From the NCBI RefSeq assembly GCF_030294945.1, contig NZ_AP018448.1, forward strand, positions 10,140,501 through 10,204,500: a DNA stretch of 64,000 nt, in the 5' to 3' direction. The first letter of the stretch is position 1. Every line of letters begins with the position of its first letter. This document shows positions 9,203 to 18,522 of this stretch, piece by piece. A program made the translations under genes and the position numbers. The notes under the pieces were generated by a model that was given only the letters and a program-made list of their open reading frames with translations, was not told the origin of the DNA and did not search any database. This DNA is from Streptomyces graminofaciens (GTDB taxonomy: Bacteria > Actinomycetota > Actinomycetes > Streptomycetales > Streptomycetaceae).

Positions 9203-10714
9203 ATGACCGTACGGCGAGTAATGGGCATCGAGACGGAGTACGGCATCTCCGTCCCCGGCCACCCCAATGCCAATGCCATGCTCACCTCGTCCCAGATCGT
9301 CAACGCCTACGCCGCGGCGATGCACCGGGCCCGCCGGGCCAGGTGGGACTTCGAGGAGGAGAACCCGCTGCGGGACGCGCGAGGCTTCGACCTCGCCCGC
9401 GAGGCCGCCGACTCCAGCCAGCTCACCGACGAGGACATCGGCCTCGCCAATGTCATCCTCACCAACGGCGCGCGTCTCTACGTCGACCACGCACATCCGG
9501 AGTACAGCGCCCCCGAGGTGACCAACCCCCGGGACGCCGTCCTGTGGGACAAGGCGGGCGAGCGCATCATGGCCGAGGCGGCGGAACGGGCCGCCCAGCT
9601 CCCAGGCGCCCAGCCGATCCACCTCTACAAGAACAACACCGACAACAAGGGCGCCTCCTACGGCACGCACGAGAACTACCTGATGAAGCGGGAGACCCCC
9701 TTCTCGGACATCGTGCGCCACCTGACACCGTTCTTCGTCTCCCGCCAGGTCTTCGCCGGAGCCGGCCGCGTCGGCATCGGCCAGGACGGCCACGAGCACG
9801 GCTTCCAGCTCAGCCAGCGGGCGGACTACTTCGAGGTCGAGGTGGGCCTCGAGACGACCCTCAAACGCCCGATCATCAACACCCGCGACGAGCCGCACGC
9901 GGACGCCGAGAAGTACCGCCGCCTGCACGTGATCATCGGCGACGCCAACCTCTCGGAGATCTCCACCTACCTCAAGCTGGGCACCACGGCCCTGGTCCTG
10001 TCCATGATCGAGGACGGCTTCATCGCCGTGGACCTGGCCGTCGACCAGCCCGTACGCACCCTCCACCAGGTCTCGCACGACCCCACGCTGCAGCGGCTCG
10101 TCACGCTCCGCAGCGGGCGCACGCTGACCGCCGTACAGCTTCAGATGGAGTACTACGAGCTGTCGCGCAAGTACGTGGAGGAGCGGTTCGGGGCCGATGC
10201 CGACGAGCAGACCAAGGATGTCCTGACCCGTTGGGAGGACACCCTGAACCGCCTGGAGAACGACCCGATGAGCCTGGCCGGCGAGCTGGACTGGGTCGCC
10301 AAGCGGGAGCTGATGGAGGGCTACCGCCGCCGTGACGGCCTCGACTGGGACGCGGCGCGGCTGCACCTGGTAGACCTCCAGTACGCCGACGTACGCGCCG
10401 AGAAGGGCCTCTACAACCGTCTGGTGGCCCGCGGCAGGATGAAGCGGCTCCTGGACGAGGCGGAGGTCGACCGCGCCCGTACGAAGCCGCCGGAGGACAC
10501 CCGTGCGTACTTCCGCGGTCGCTGTCTGGAGCAGTACGCGGACGACGTGGCCGCCGCCTCCTGGGACTCGGTGATCTTCGATCTGCCGGGCCGGGACTCG
10601 CTCCAGCGCGTCCCAACCCTCGAACCCCTTCGCGGAACGCGAAATCACGTCAAGGAGCTCCTGGACCGCTGCCGCACGGCGGAAGACCTGGTCAGGGTGC
10701 TTTCCGGCGGCTGA
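9203..10714 (+). CDS. dop: Pup deamidase/depupylase Dop
   Basis: A 503-residue member of the carboxylate-amine ligase family shared with PafA. It opens with [17 protein letters not shown], carrying the first-strand Glu residues that bind the Mg-nucleotide. It also has [17 protein letters not shown] and [20 protein letters not shown], both shared with PafA. Dop removes Pup from substrates and, where Pup ends in Gln, deamidates it. The Pup encoded here ends in Glu, so only depupylation would be needed. ATG 9203 is preceded by AAGGAGG. A TAGGCT at 9083 may be part of its promoter. Confidence 0.96.
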   Translation: MTVRRVMGIETEYGISVPGHPNANAMLTSSQIVNAYAAAMHRARRARWDFEEENPLRDARGFDLAREAADSSQLTDEDIGLANVILTNGARLYVDHAHPEYSAPEVTNPRDAVLWDKAGERIMAEAAERAAQLPGAQPIHLYKNNTDNKGASYGTHENYLMKRETPFSDIVRHLTPFFVSRQVFAGAGRVGIGQDGHEHGFQLSQRADYFEVEVGLETTLKRPIINTRDEPHADAEKYRRLHVIIGDANLSEISTYLKLGTTALVLSMIEDGFIAVDLAVDQPVRTLHQVSHDPTLQRLVTLRSGRTLTAVQLQMEYYELSRKYVEERFGADADEQTKDVLTRWEDTLNRLENDPMSLAGELDWVAKRELMEGYRRRDGLDWDAARLHLVDLQYADVRAEKGLYNRLVARGRMKRLLDEAEVDRARTKPPEDTRAYFRGRCLEQYADDVAAASWDSVIFDLPGRDSLQRVPTLEPLRGTRNHVKELLDRCRTAEDLVRVLSGG

Positions 10715-10810
10715 ACGGGGGTTCACGGCCGATCAGCGGGGCAGGGTGGAAACAGCGGCGTCCGGGAATCATCGAGGTGGTGCCCGGACGTTGTGGAAAC
10801 TGCGGGGCCA

Positions 10811-10833
10811 ATGTCAGACCCGGCTTGTAGGGT
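10811..10833 (+). promoter_or_regulatory. pup-prcBA promoter, partial PafBC-type match with overlapping inverted repeat
   Basis: ATGTCAGAC, exactly 8 bases, then TAGGGT. The TGTCAG core, spacing and -10 fit tTGTCRgtg-N8-TAnnnT, but the three bases around the core do not (6 of 9). An 8-bp inverted repeat, TCAGACCC-N8-GGGTCTGA (10814-10837), overlaps the core and the -10, so another regulator could compete here. The pup ATG is 62 bases past the -10, leaving a real leader. Confidence 0.5.
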
Positions 10834-10895
10834 CTGATCATGACCGATCGGCAGCAATGCCGACCATGTCGGGCGAACTGAGCGGGGTGAGGGTG

Positions 10896-11114
10896 ATGGC
10901 GACCAAGGACACCGGCGGTGGGCAGCAGAAGGCCACGCGTTCCACCGAGGAGGTCGAGGAGCAGGCGCCCGAGGCGCAGGCGAGCGAGGACCTCAAGGAG
11001 CGCCACGAGAAGCTGTCGGACGACGTGGACTCCGTACTGGACGAGATCGACGACGTCCTCGAGGAGAACGCCGAGGACTTCGTGCGTTCCTTCGTCCAAA
11101 AGGGCGGCGAGTAG
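10896..11114 (+). CDS. pup: prokaryotic ubiquitin-like protein Pup
   Basis: A 72-residue, acidic, disordered tag. The helical region around LKERHEKLSDDVDSVLDEID binds the ARC coiled coil, and the C-terminus is FVQKGGE. PafA links the terminal Glu side-chain carboxylate to substrate lysines. Because the gene already encodes Glu rather than Gln, deamidation by Dop is not required. ATG 10896 is preceded by a GTGAGGG ribosome site; longer in-frame starts upstream would overlap the promoter motif and are rejected. It stands ahead of prcB and prcA. Confidence 0.97.
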   Translation: MATKDTGGGQQKATRSTEEVEEQAPEAQASEDLKERHEKLSDDVDSVLDEIDDVLEENAEDFVRSFVQKGGE

Positions 11115-11262
11115 CGCCAGTTGTCCGTCCCGGAGCCGGCCCGGTCCAGCGGGTCGGCGCCGGGACGGATGACCGGCCTCCGCGCGGGTATGGTCCGTGC
11201 ACAGATTTGATGATCGGCCCGGCCCACCTCGGCGGGCCACAGTCATACGTGGAAGGAATCGC

Positions 11263-12108
11263 GTGGAACCCAACCCTCGCAGCACCGGGCGTCTGCCGGC
11301 TGCCTTCCTGACGCCGGGCTCGTCCTCGTTCATGGACTTCCTGTCCGAGCACCAGCCCGAGCTGCTCCCGGGCAAGCGACAGCTGCCGGCCGTCAAGGGC
11401 GTCATCGAGGCCCCGCACGGCACCACCATCGTCGCCGCCTCGTTCCCCGGCGGTGTGGTCCTCGCCGGTGACCGGCGGGCCACGATGGGCAACATGATCG
11501 CCCAGCGCGACATCGAGAAGGTCTTCCCGGCCGACGAGTACTCGGCGGTGGGCATCGCCGGCACGGCCGGACTGGCCGTCGAGATGGTCAAGCTCTTCCA
11601 GCTGGAGCTGGAGCACTTCGAGAAGGTGGAGGGCGCACAGCTCTCCCTGGAGGGCAAGGCCAACCGGCTCTCCACCATGATCCGTTCCAACCTCGGCATG
11701 GCCATGCAGGGCCTGGCCGTGGTCCCGCTCTTCGCCGGTTTCGACGTCGACCGCGACAAGGGCCGCATCTTCTCCTACGACGTGACGGGCGGCCGCTCCG
11801 AGGAGCAGGGTTACGCGGCCACGGGCTCCGGCTCGATCTTCGCGCGCGGCGCCATGAAGAAGCTCTACCGCGCCGACCTCACCGAAGAGGAAGCCACGAC
11901 ACTCGTCGTCCAGGCCCTGTACGACGCGGCCGACGACGACTCGGCGACAGGCGGCCCCGACGTCGCCCGCCGGATCTACCCGATCGTCACCGTGATCACC
12001 GAGGACGGCTTCCGCCGGCTCACCGACGAGGAGTCCTCCGAGATCGCCCGCTCGATCCTGGAGCGCCGACTGGAGCAGCCCGACGGCCCGCGCGCCGCGC
12101 TGCTCTAG
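11263..12108 (+). CDS. prcB: 20S proteasome beta subunit PrcB
   Basis: A 281-residue precursor from GTG 11263 (GGAAGGA upstream). The propeptide is residues 1-53 and ends in APHG. Autocleavage exposes Thr54 of [11 protein letters not shown] as the catalytic nucleophile. Asp and Lys of the active site follow in the usual spacing ([17 protein letters not shown]). Fourteen beta subunits form the inner rings of the core particle. The gene lies between pup and prcA; only 59 bases separate it from prcA. Confidence 0.97.
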   Translation: MEPNPRSTGRLPAAFLTPGSSSFMDFLSEHQPELLPGKRQLPAVKGVIEAPHGTTIVAASFPGGVVLAGDRRATMGNMIAQRDIEKVFPADEYSAVGIAGTAGLAVEMVKLFQLELEHFEKVEGAQLSLEGKANRLSTMIRSNLGMAMQGLAVVPLFAGFDVDRDKGRIFSYDVTGGRSEEQGYAATGSGSIFARGAMKKLYRADLTEEEATTLVVQALYDAADDDSATGGPDVARRIYPIVTVITEDGFRRLTDEESSEIARSILERRLEQPDGPRAALL

Positions 12109-12167
12109 CCGACCGGCTCTCTTATCCAGGTGATCCAGTGACTTCGACAGAAAGGGACGGATAACCG

Positions 12168-12908
12168 GTGTCGACGCCGTTCTATGTCTCACCCCAGCAG
12201 GCCATGGCCGACCGGGCGGAATACGCCCGCAAGGGCATCGCCCGCGGCCGCAGCCTGGTCGTGCTGCAGTACGCCGACGGCATCGTCTTCGTCGGCGAGA
12301 ACCCGTCCCGCGCGCTGCACAAGTTCAGCGAGATCTACGACCGGATCGGCTTCGCGGCCGCCGGCAAGTACAACGAGTACGAGAACCTCCGCATCGGCGG
12401 CGTGCGCTACGCCGACCTGCGGGGTTACACCTACGACCGCGACGACGTCACGGCCCGGGGCCTGGCCAACGTCTACGCGCAGACGCTGGGCACGATCTTC
12501 TCCTCGGCGGCCGAGAAGCCGTACGAGGTGGAGCTGGTCGTCGCCGAGGTGGGGGAGACCCCCGAGGGCGACCAGATCTACCGTCTGCCGCACGACGGCT
12601 CGATCGTCGACGAGCACGGCTCGGTGGCCGTCGGCGGCAACGCCGAGCTGATCAGCAACTTCCTCGACCAGCGCCACCAGGACGGCATGAGCCTGGCGGA
12701 GGCGCTGAGCCTCGCGGTCCAGGCCCTGTCCCGCGAGACCAACGGCACCCAGCGGGAGATCCCCGCCGAGCGCCTGGAAGTCGCGGTCCTGGACCGCACC
12801 CGCCCCCAGCAGCGCAAGTTCAAGCGCATCGTGGGCCGCCAGCTGGCCAGACTGCTGGAGGCCGATGGTGCCACCACGGAGGCCGAGAGCGCCGAAGAGG
12901 AGGAGTGA
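12168..12908 (+). CDS. prcA: 20S proteasome alpha subunit PrcA
   Basis: A 246-residue alpha subunit from GTG 12168. It begins [22 protein letters not shown], the N-terminal helix and gate residues characteristic of actinobacterial PrcA, and has no processed Thr. The C-terminus is a Glu-rich tail (AESAEEEE). Alpha rings cap the beta rings and receive the ARC tail. It is the last gene of the pup-prcB-prcA group, followed by a strong hairpin. Confidence 0.97.
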   Translation: MSTPFYVSPQQAMADRAEYARKGIARGRSLVVLQYADGIVFVGENPSRALHKFSEIYDRIGFAAAGKYNEYENLRIGGVRYADLRGYTYDRDDVTARGLANVYAQTLGTIFSSAAEKPYEVELVVAEVGETPEGDQIYRLPHDGSIVDEHGSVAVGGNAELISNFLDQRHQDGMSLAEALSLAVQALSRETNGTQREIPAERLEVAVLDRTRPQQRKFKRIVGRQLARLLEADGATTEAESAEEEE

Positions 12909-12930
12909 CCCCCCTCCGACCCCGCCCGTA

Positions 12931-12962
12931 GTGCGCCCCGGCCGAGAGCGGCCGGGGCGCAC
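12931..12962 (+). terminator. terminator after prcA
   Basis: A perfect 13-bp GC-rich stem (12931-12943 with 12950-12962) and a 6-base loop lie 22 bases after the prcA stop. Confidence 0.85.
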
Positions 12963-12975
12963 GGGTGTCCGGGAG

Positions 12976-13080
12976 GGGCACTGCGACGCCCCGAAGGGGC
13001 GCGGGGCTGTGACAATCCGGGGCTCCGCCGCCTGGGCGCGACCCGCCACAGACGGTGGACAGCCGCAAGACCACCGAAGC
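12976..13080. repeat. Streptomyces-type intergenic repeat
   Basis: Contains CCCGAAGGGGCGCGGGGCTG followed by GGGCGCGACCCGCCAC. I remember this block as recurring between genes in many Streptomyces genomes. Related blocks occur here near 25733 (opposite orientation) and 53294. It lies between the convergent prcA and lacI-type genes. Confidence 0.5.
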
Positions 13081-13092
13081 TCAGCGGCGCTC

Positions 13093-14106
13093 TCAAGGCC
13101 CTGGAGGCGCCGTGGAGCCCCGAACCACCAGCTCCACCGGAATATCCCCCTCCTCCGGGGCACGCCCCTCCAGAACGGCCAGCAGGGCCGCCATGCCCCG
13201 CTCGCCGAACAGCTCCGCGTCCAGCCGCACGGTCGTCAGTTCGGGATCGAGGGCGGTGGCGAGGGCGAGGTCGTCGAGGCCGGTGACGGACATGTCGTCG
13301 GGTACGCGCAGGCCGAGGCGGCGGAGGGCCTTGTAGGCGCCGGCCGCCAGCTTGTCGTCGTCGCAGATCACCGCCGTGGGGCGGGGGCCGGAGGAGCCGA
13401 GGGCGGCCGCCGTGGCCGTCAGGGCGCCGTCGATGGAGATGGGTGCCGACACTGTCCGTACGGACGTGCCCTGCACCGCCCCGACCCGCGTCGCCAGCTC
13501 GCGCGCGCGTACCGCGAACGTCCAGGAGGGCACGTCGGCCGCGAGGTGCAGGAAGTGGCGGTGGCCGAGGCCGAGCAGATGGTCGCAGATCTGGCGTACG
13601 CCGTCGGCGATGTCCAGGTTGACGGTGGCCGCGCCCAGGCTTCCCGACGGGTCGCTGTCCAGCATCACCAGCGGCAACTGGTCGCCGCGGATGGCGCTGA
13701 GGGCGTCGGCGGCCATGGAGGAGGCGATGACGCCGTCGAGGGCGGCCTGGGCCGAGGCGAAGGGGTCGCGGGCGGGACCGACGCCCTCCGGTGAGGGGTA
13801 GAGGACGAGGCCGAAACCGTGGTCGGCGGCGACCCTGGCCGCGCCGGTGTAGACGCCGGCGAAGAACTCGGTCGTGAGGGCGGGGACGACCAGCAGCACC
13901 GTCCGCGTCCGGCCGAGGCGCAGGTTCCGCGCGGCCAGGTTCGGCCGGTACCCCAGCTCCCGCGCGGCCTCCCGTACCCGCTCCGCCGTGGCCTGGGAGA
14001 CCCGGCCGCGCCACTTGTCGCCCAGGACCAGGGAGACCGCCGCCTGCGACACCCCGGCGGCCTGGGCGACGTCACGGCTCGTGGGCCGCGTACTACCTCG
14101 TGCCAC
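13093..14106 (-). CDS. LacI-family transcriptional regulator
   Basis: A 337-residue repressor from GTG 14106, chosen because AAGGAG lies 10 bases upstream. The helix-turn-helix TSRDVAQAAGVSQAAVSLVL comes at the N-terminus, then the hinge YRPNLAARNLR and a periplasmic-binding-protein-like effector domain. It probably binds a small ligand, often a sugar, and controls itself and the divergent MFS gene: two TACGTA half sites lie between the genes. Its insertion between prcA and pafA splits the proteasome locus, with no functional link visible. Confidence 0.9.
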   Translation of the reverse strand: MARGSTRPTSRDVAQAAGVSQAAVSLVLGDKWRGRVSQATAERVREAARELGYRPNLAARNLRLGRTRTVLLVVPALTTEFFAGVYTGAARVAADHGFGLVLYPSPEGVGPARDPFASAQAALDGVIASSMAADALSAIRGDQLPLVMLDSDPSGSLGAATVNLDIADGVRQICDHLLGLGHRHFLHLAADVPSWTFAVRARELATRVGAVQGTSVRTVSAPISIDGALTATAAALGSSGPRPTAVICDDDKLAAGAYKALRRLGLRVPDDMSVTGLDDLALATALDPELTTVRLDAELFGERGMAALLAVLEGRAPEEGDIPVELVVRGSTAPPGP

Positions 14107-14150
14107 CGTCGGCCTGCTCCTTCGTCTGGACTCGCGGACAGCGCACATGG

Positions 14151-14179
14151 TACGTATGGCAGAGCACGTTATACGTAAC
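14151..14179. promoter_or_regulatory. candidate LacI-family operator pair
   Basis: TACGTA occurs at 14151-14156 and again at 14172-14177, 21 bases apart (two helical turns). The second copy lies in the near-palindrome GTTATACGTAAC. The pair sits in the 107-base divergent gap between the LacI regulator and MFS genes. Confidence 0.4.
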
Positions 14180-14213
14180 ACTTCGCTCGCCTTGAGCCGT
14201 CGAGAGGCAGGAC

Positions 14214-15473
14214 ATGGCCGCTGGTTACCTGGAGATCCTCAGGGCGCGGCACGCCGCGCGGCTGCTCGCCGGCACGCTGGTGGGCCGGTTGCCGAACGCC
14301 ACCGCCGCGATCGCGATCGTGCTCTTCGTCCGCGCGGAGGGCGGCACCTACAGCCTCGCGGGCGCGCTGGCGGCCGTGTACGGGGCCGCCAACGCGGTCG
14401 GACAGCCGCTGCTGGGGCGGCTCGTGGACGTCCACGGACAGCCGCGCGTCCAGCTCCCCGCAGCCGTCGTCTCCGCCCTCGGCATGACCGTCTTCGCCTT
14501 CTCGGGCCTGGACCCGCTGCCCCTGGCGTATCTCGCCATGGCCGTCGCCGGCCTCTTCACGCCTCCCCTGGAGGGCGGTCTGCGGGCCCTGTGGTCCTCC
14601 GTGCTCCGCAAGGAGGAGCAGGTCCACACGGCGTACGCGATGGACGCCGTGGCCCAGGAGATCATGTTCACCGTCGGGCCGCTGTTGGTGACCCTGTGTG
14701 TCGCGCTGTGGTCCGCGACGGCCGCGCTCGTCGTGCTGAGCGTCATCGGGGTGCTCGGCGCCCTCTGGGTGGTCCTCTCGCCGCCCTCGCGTGCCTGGCG
14801 CTCCGCCCCGCGCGAGGCGCACTGGCTCGGCGCGCTGCGCTCGCCCGGGATGCTCGCGCTCCTCGGCGCCTTCCTGTTCGTCGGCATCGCGCTCGGCTCC
14901 ATCACCGTCGCCGCCGTCTCCTACGCGGACGACAAGGGCGGCGACGCCGTCTACGGCTGGTTGATGGCGGGCGTCGGGCTCGGCGCGCTCCTCGGCGGCA
15001 CGGTGTACGGGGCGCGGCAGTGGCAGGGGGCGCCGGAGCGCCGACTTCAGGTGCTGGTGGCGCTGCTGGCGGTCTCTTACGTGCCGCTGACGCTGATGCC
15101 CGGTCCCGTCGGCATGACGGGGCTCACGACGCTCGCCGGTGTGTTCCTGGCGCCCGCCATAGCCTGCGCCTTCGTCCTCGTCGACCGGCACGCGCCGCGC
15201 GGTACGGTCACCGAGGCGTTCTCCTGGATCGTGACCACGTTCACCGTCGGCCAGTCGGCGGGAACGGCTGTCGCCGGCCCCGTCGTCGAGTGGGGCGGAA
15301 CCCTCTGGGGCTTCGCCGTGCCGGGTGCCGCAGGAGCCGTGTCCCTGCTGGTTCTCCTGGCCACGGGACGGGTTCTCGCAGTTCCTTCCGGGGGTGCGCT
15401 GGTCGCGGCCTCATCGGAAAATGATCCAAACCGTGCTGTCGAACCCCGTTTCAGCTCGGTGGATCGGGCGTAA
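14214..15473 (+). CDS. major facilitator superfamily transporter
   Basis: A 419-residue protein with about 12 hydrophobic segments and a central hydrophilic loop near residue 190. GRLVDVHGQPR in the loop after the second helix resembles the MFS signature. There is no clear substrate hint, and small-molecule or drug efflux is as likely as uptake. Its divergence from a LacI-family gene with shared half sites suggests control by that regulator. The pafA ATG follows the stop by 9 bases, yet pafA has its own -10 box inside the end of this gene. Confidence 0.85.
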   Translation: MAAGYLEILRARHAARLLAGTLVGRLPNATAAIAIVLFVRAEGGTYSLAGALAAVYGAANAVGQPLLGRLVDVHGQPRVQLPAAVVSALGMTVFAFSGLDPLPLAYLAMAVAGLFTPPLEGGLRALWSSVLRKEEQVHTAYAMDAVAQEIMFTVGPLLVTLCVALWSATAALVVLSVIGVLGALWVVLSPPSRAWRSAPREAHWLGALRSPGMLALLGAFLFVGIALGSITVAAVSYADDKGGDAVYGWLMAGVGLGALLGGTVYGARQWQGAPERRLQVLVALLAVSYVPLTLMPGPVGMTGLTTLAGVFLAPAIACAFVLVDRHAPRGTVTEAFSWIVTTFTVGQSAGTAVAGPVVEWGGTLWGFAVPGAAGAVSLLVLLATGRVLAVPSGGALVAASSENDPNRAVEPRFSSVDRA

Positions 15474-15482
15474 TGTTCAGTC

Positions 15483-16844
15483 ATGGACCGCCGCATTTTC
15501 GGGCTGGAGAACGAGTACGGCGTCACGTGCACGTTCAGGGGACAGCGCCGCCTGTCTCCTGACGAGGTGGCGCGGTACCTCTTCCGCCGTGTCGTGTCAT
15601 GGGGCCGCAGCAGCAATGTCTTTCTGCGGAACGGGGCCCGCCTCTATCTCGACGTGGGCTCACATCCGGAATACGCGACACCCGAATGTGACAACGTGAC
15701 CGAACTGGTCACCCACGACAAGGCCGGCGAGCGCATTCTCGAAGGACTGCTGGTCGACGCCGAACGCCGCCTGCACGAGGAGGGAATCGCGGGCGACGTC
15801 TACCTCTTCAAGAACAACACCGACTCCGCGGGAAACTCCTACGGCTGCCACGAGAACTATCTCGTGGCCCGGCACGGGGAGTTCTCCCGGCTCGCGGACA
15901 TCCTCATTCCGTTCCTCGTCACACGGCAGCTGCTGTGCGGCGCGGGCAAGGTGCTCCAGACCCCGCGCGGCGCCGTCTACTGCGTCAGCCAGCGCGCGGA
16001 GCACATCTGGGAGGGCGTCAGCTCCGCGACCACCCGCTCCCGACCCATCATCAACACCCGGGACGAACCGCACGCGGACGCCGAGCGCTATCGCCGCCTC
16101 CACGTCATCGTGGGCGACTCGAACATGTCCGAGACGACCATGCTCCTCAAGGTCGGCGCCACCGACCTGGTGCTGCGCATGATCGAGGCGGGCACGGTCA
16201 TGCGCGACCTCACCCTGGAGAACCCGATCAGGGCGATCCGCGAGGTCAGCCACGACATCACCGGCCGCCGCAAGGTGCGGTTGGCCAGCGGCCGCGAGGC
16301 CTCCGCGCTGGAGGTGCAGCGCGAGTACTACGAGAAGGCCGTGGACTTCGTCGAGCGCCGCGGCATCCGTACGGGAACCGTCGAGCAGGTCCTGGAGCTG
16401 TGGGGCCGCACGCTCGACGCGATCGAGGCCGAGGACCTCGACCGGATCGGCACCGAAATCGACTGGGTCATGAAGTACAAGCTCATCGAGCGGTACCGGG
16501 CCAAGCACAACATGACGATGTCGCACCCGAGGGTCGCGCAGATAGACCTCGCGTATCACGACATTCACCGCCGTCGCGGGTTGTACTACCTCCTGGAGAG
16601 GAAAGGCCAAGCCACCCGAATCTGCAATGATTTGAAGATCTTCGAGGGCAAGTCCGTTCCGCCGCAGACCACTCGGGCCCGGCTGCGCGGCGACTTCATC
16701 CGGCGCGCCCAGGAACAGCGCCGTGATTTCACGGTCGACTGGGTGCATCTCAAGCTCAACGACCAGGCCCAGCGCACCGTCCTGTGCAAGGACCCGTTCC
16801 GTTCCGTCGACGACCGCGTGGAGAAGCTGATCGCCGGGATGTGA
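15483..16844 (+). CDS. pafA: Pup-protein ligase PafA
   Basis: A 453-residue ligase homologous to Dop: [16 protein letters not shown] at the start, [17 protein letters not shown], and [20 protein letters not shown]. It phosphorylates the C-terminal Glu of Pup and transfers it to a substrate lysine. TAATGT at 15471-15476, overlapping the MFS stop, lies 6 bases before the ATG, which suggests a leaderless transcript independent of the MFS gene. A strong terminator separates it from the FKBP genes, so pafA and pafBC are not one simple operon here, unlike in mycobacteria. Confidence 0.96.
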   Translation: MDRRIFGLENEYGVTCTFRGQRRLSPDEVARYLFRRVVSWGRSSNVFLRNGARLYLDVGSHPEYATPECDNVTELVTHDKAGERILEGLLVDAERRLHEEGIAGDVYLFKNNTDSAGNSYGCHENYLVARHGEFSRLADILIPFLVTRQLLCGAGKVLQTPRGAVYCVSQRAEHIWEGVSSATTRSRPIINTRDEPHADAERYRRLHVIVGDSNMSETTMLLKVGATDLVLRMIEAGTVMRDLTLENPIRAIREVSHDITGRRKVRLASGREASALEVQREYYEKAVDFVERRGIRTGTVEQVLELWGRTLDAIEAEDLDRIGTEIDWVMKYKLIERYRAKHNMTMSHPRVAQIDLAYHDIHRRRGLYYLLERKGQATRICNDLKIFEGKSVPPQTTRARLRGDFIRRAQEQRRDFTVDWVHLKLNDQAQRTVLCKDPFRSVDDRVEKLIAGM

Positions 16845-16878
16845 CCGACGAAACCTCGGATTGAGGGAAACCAGCCGC

Positions 16879-16906
16879 GGGCCCCGTACGTTCTCGTACG
16901 GGGCCC
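16879..16906 (+). terminator. terminator after pafA
   Basis: A perfect 12-bp stem (16879-16890 with 16895-16906) closes on the tetraloop TTCT. Confidence 0.88.
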
Positions 16907-16970
16907 GTCGCACACCCTAGAGTGGCGGGCGACCGAAGTACTGAAGTGCCGTCTGAGATCTGAGGAACAC

Positions 16971-17915
16971 GTGCGCCGAATTGCCGGCCTGCTCGTCGTG
17001 CCGCTGCTGCTGCTTTCCACCGCGGCCTGCGGCAGTGACGACGACAAGGGCTCCGACTCCGCCACCACGAAGAACGGAGTGCCCGCGATCACCAAGGGCG
17101 CCGAGTTCGGGGAGAAGCCGACCCTTGCCAAGGGGGAGGGCGACCCGCCCAAGAAGCTGAAGATCAAGGTCATCAGCGAGGGCGACGGCGCGAAGCTCAA
17201 GAAGGGCGACGCCGCCCAGGTGGACTACCTCGGCCAGGAGTACGACGAGTCGAAGCCGTTCGACAACAGCTTCGACCGCGGCCAGCCGTTCGATGTGACG
17301 CTGGGCGCGGGCGGTGTCATCCAGGGCTGGGAGCAGGGCCTGCAGGGTCAGAAGATCGGCAGCAGGATCGAACTGGTCATCCCGCCGGACCTGGGCTACG
17401 GCGAACAGGGGCAGGGCGACATCAAGGCCAACGCCACGCTGGTCTTCGTCATGGACATCGTCAAGGGCACGACGATCCCCTCCACGGCGAAGGGCACCGA
17501 GGTCGCGCAGGACAACGTCGCCCTGCCGAAGGTCGGCACGAACACCGACGGCAAGGCGCCCAAGGTGACCGTCCCCAAGGACACCGACCCGCCGAAGAAG
17601 CTGGTCTCCAACTACGTCCTGGAGAGCGACGGCGCCGTCGTGAAGAAGACGGACAGCGTGGCCGTGAACTACGTGGCCTACCTCTGGGACGGCGGCAAGC
17701 AGGTCGACAGCACCTACGACGCCGGCGCCCCGGCGACGCTCGCCCTCGACCAGCTCACGCTCAAGGGCCTCAAGGACGGCCTCGTCGGCAAGAAGGTCGG
17801 CAGCCGGGTGCTGCTCGTCGTGCCGCCCGACCAGGCCTTCGGCGACCAGGAGCAGCAGGGTATTCCGAAGAACTCCACGCTGGTGTTCGCCGTCGACATC
17901 CTGGCCGTGGTGTAA
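16971..17915 (+). CDS. lipoprotein with tandem FKBP-type prolyl isomerase domains
   Basis: A 314-residue protein from GTG 16971. The signal peptide ends in the lipobox LSTAAC, so it should be lipid-anchored outside the membrane. Two FKBP modules follow, about 65-170 and 205-314. The first has GVIQGWEQGLQGQKIGSR and IPPDLGYGEQG; the second has a degenerate core (LTLKGLKDGLVGKKVGSR, VPPDQAFGDQ), so its isomerase activity may be weaker. It probably assists folding of secreted proteins, in keeping with the nearby tatAC genes. The next gene encodes a single-domain cytosolic FKBP. Confidence 0.9.
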   Translation: MRRIAGLLVVPLLLLSTAACGSDDDKGSDSATTKNGVPAITKGAEFGEKPTLAKGEGDPPKKLKIKVISEGDGAKLKKGDAAQVDYLGQEYDESKPFDNSFDRGQPFDVTLGAGGVIQGWEQGLQGQKIGSRIELVIPPDLGYGEQGQGDIKANATLVFVMDIVKGTTIPSTAKGTEVAQDNVALPKVGTNTDGKAPKVTVPKDTDPPKKLVSNYVLESDGAVVKKTDSVAVNYVAYLWDGGKQVDSTYDAGAPATLALDQLTLKGLKDGLVGKKVGSRVLLVVPPDQAFGDQEQQGIPKNSTLVFAVDILAVV

Positions 17916-17978
17916 GACTGGGCAGGTTGCCCATGCGTCACCATGCGCATGACGTACGTACGACATAGGAGCAGTGCA

Positions 17979-18350
17979 GTGAGCATCGACAAGCCCGAGA
18001 TCGACTTCCCGGGCGGCGAGCCCCCCAAGGACCTCGAGATCAAGGACATCTGGGAGGGCGACGGCGCGGTGGCCGAGGCCGGCCAGAACGTCACCGTGCA
18101 CTACGTGGGTGTCGCCTTCAGCACCGGCGAGGAGTTCGACGCCAGCTGGAACCGCGGTACGCCGTTCCGCTTCCCGCTCGGCGGCGGTCGTGTCATCAAG
18201 GGCTGGGACCAGGGCGTGCAGGGCATGAAGGTCGGCGGCCGCCGCCAGCTGACCATCCCGGCCCACCTCGCCTACGGCAACCAGAGCCCGACCCCGGCGA
18301 TCAAGCCCGGCGAGACGCTGATCTTCGTGGTGGACCTGCTCGGGGTCTGA
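17979..18350 (+). CDS. cytosolic FKBP-type peptidyl-prolyl isomerase
   Basis: A 123-residue single FKBP domain from GTG 17979 (AGGAGC upstream), with no signal peptide. Signature segments are NVTVHYVGVAFSTGEEFDAS, GGGRVIKGWDQGVQGMKVGG and IPAHLAYGNQ. It matches FKBP12-like proteins, the natural targets of FK506/rapamycin type macrolides. It lies 63 bases after the lipoprotein FKBP gene on the same strand and before a terminator, so the two are probably cotranscribed. Confidence 0.93.
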   Translation: MSIDKPEIDFPGGEPPKDLEIKDIWEGDGAVAEAGQNVTVHYVGVAFSTGEEFDASWNRGTPFRFPLGGGRVIKGWDQGVQGMKVGGRRQLTIPAHLAYGNQSPTPAIKPGETLIFVVDLLGV

Positions 18351-18426
18351 TCGTCATACAGGACATGTCCGGGCCGATCGTGCCCTGACCGGTCGCGACC
18401 GTCCGGGGCCATGCCTGTGCTGTCTG

Positions 18427-18460
18427 GGGTCCATGCCTGTCAGGGCATGGGCCCTCGGCT
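18427..18460 (+). terminator. terminator between the FKBP genes and pafB
   Basis: An 11-bp stem with one G-T pair (18427-18437 with 18444-18454) is followed by a short T run. It separates the FKBP pair from pafB. Confidence 0.7.
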
Positions 18461-18522
18461 TTTGCCGCGACGCTTCGTAGCGGTACGGTCATCCGGCAGA
18501 AGCACCATAGGGAAGGGCGTCG

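Noticed and set aside
12146..12154. Copy of the TetR half site (CGACAGAAA) upstream of prcA
   Set aside because: Only one half site, no palindrome and no flanking match; likely chance.
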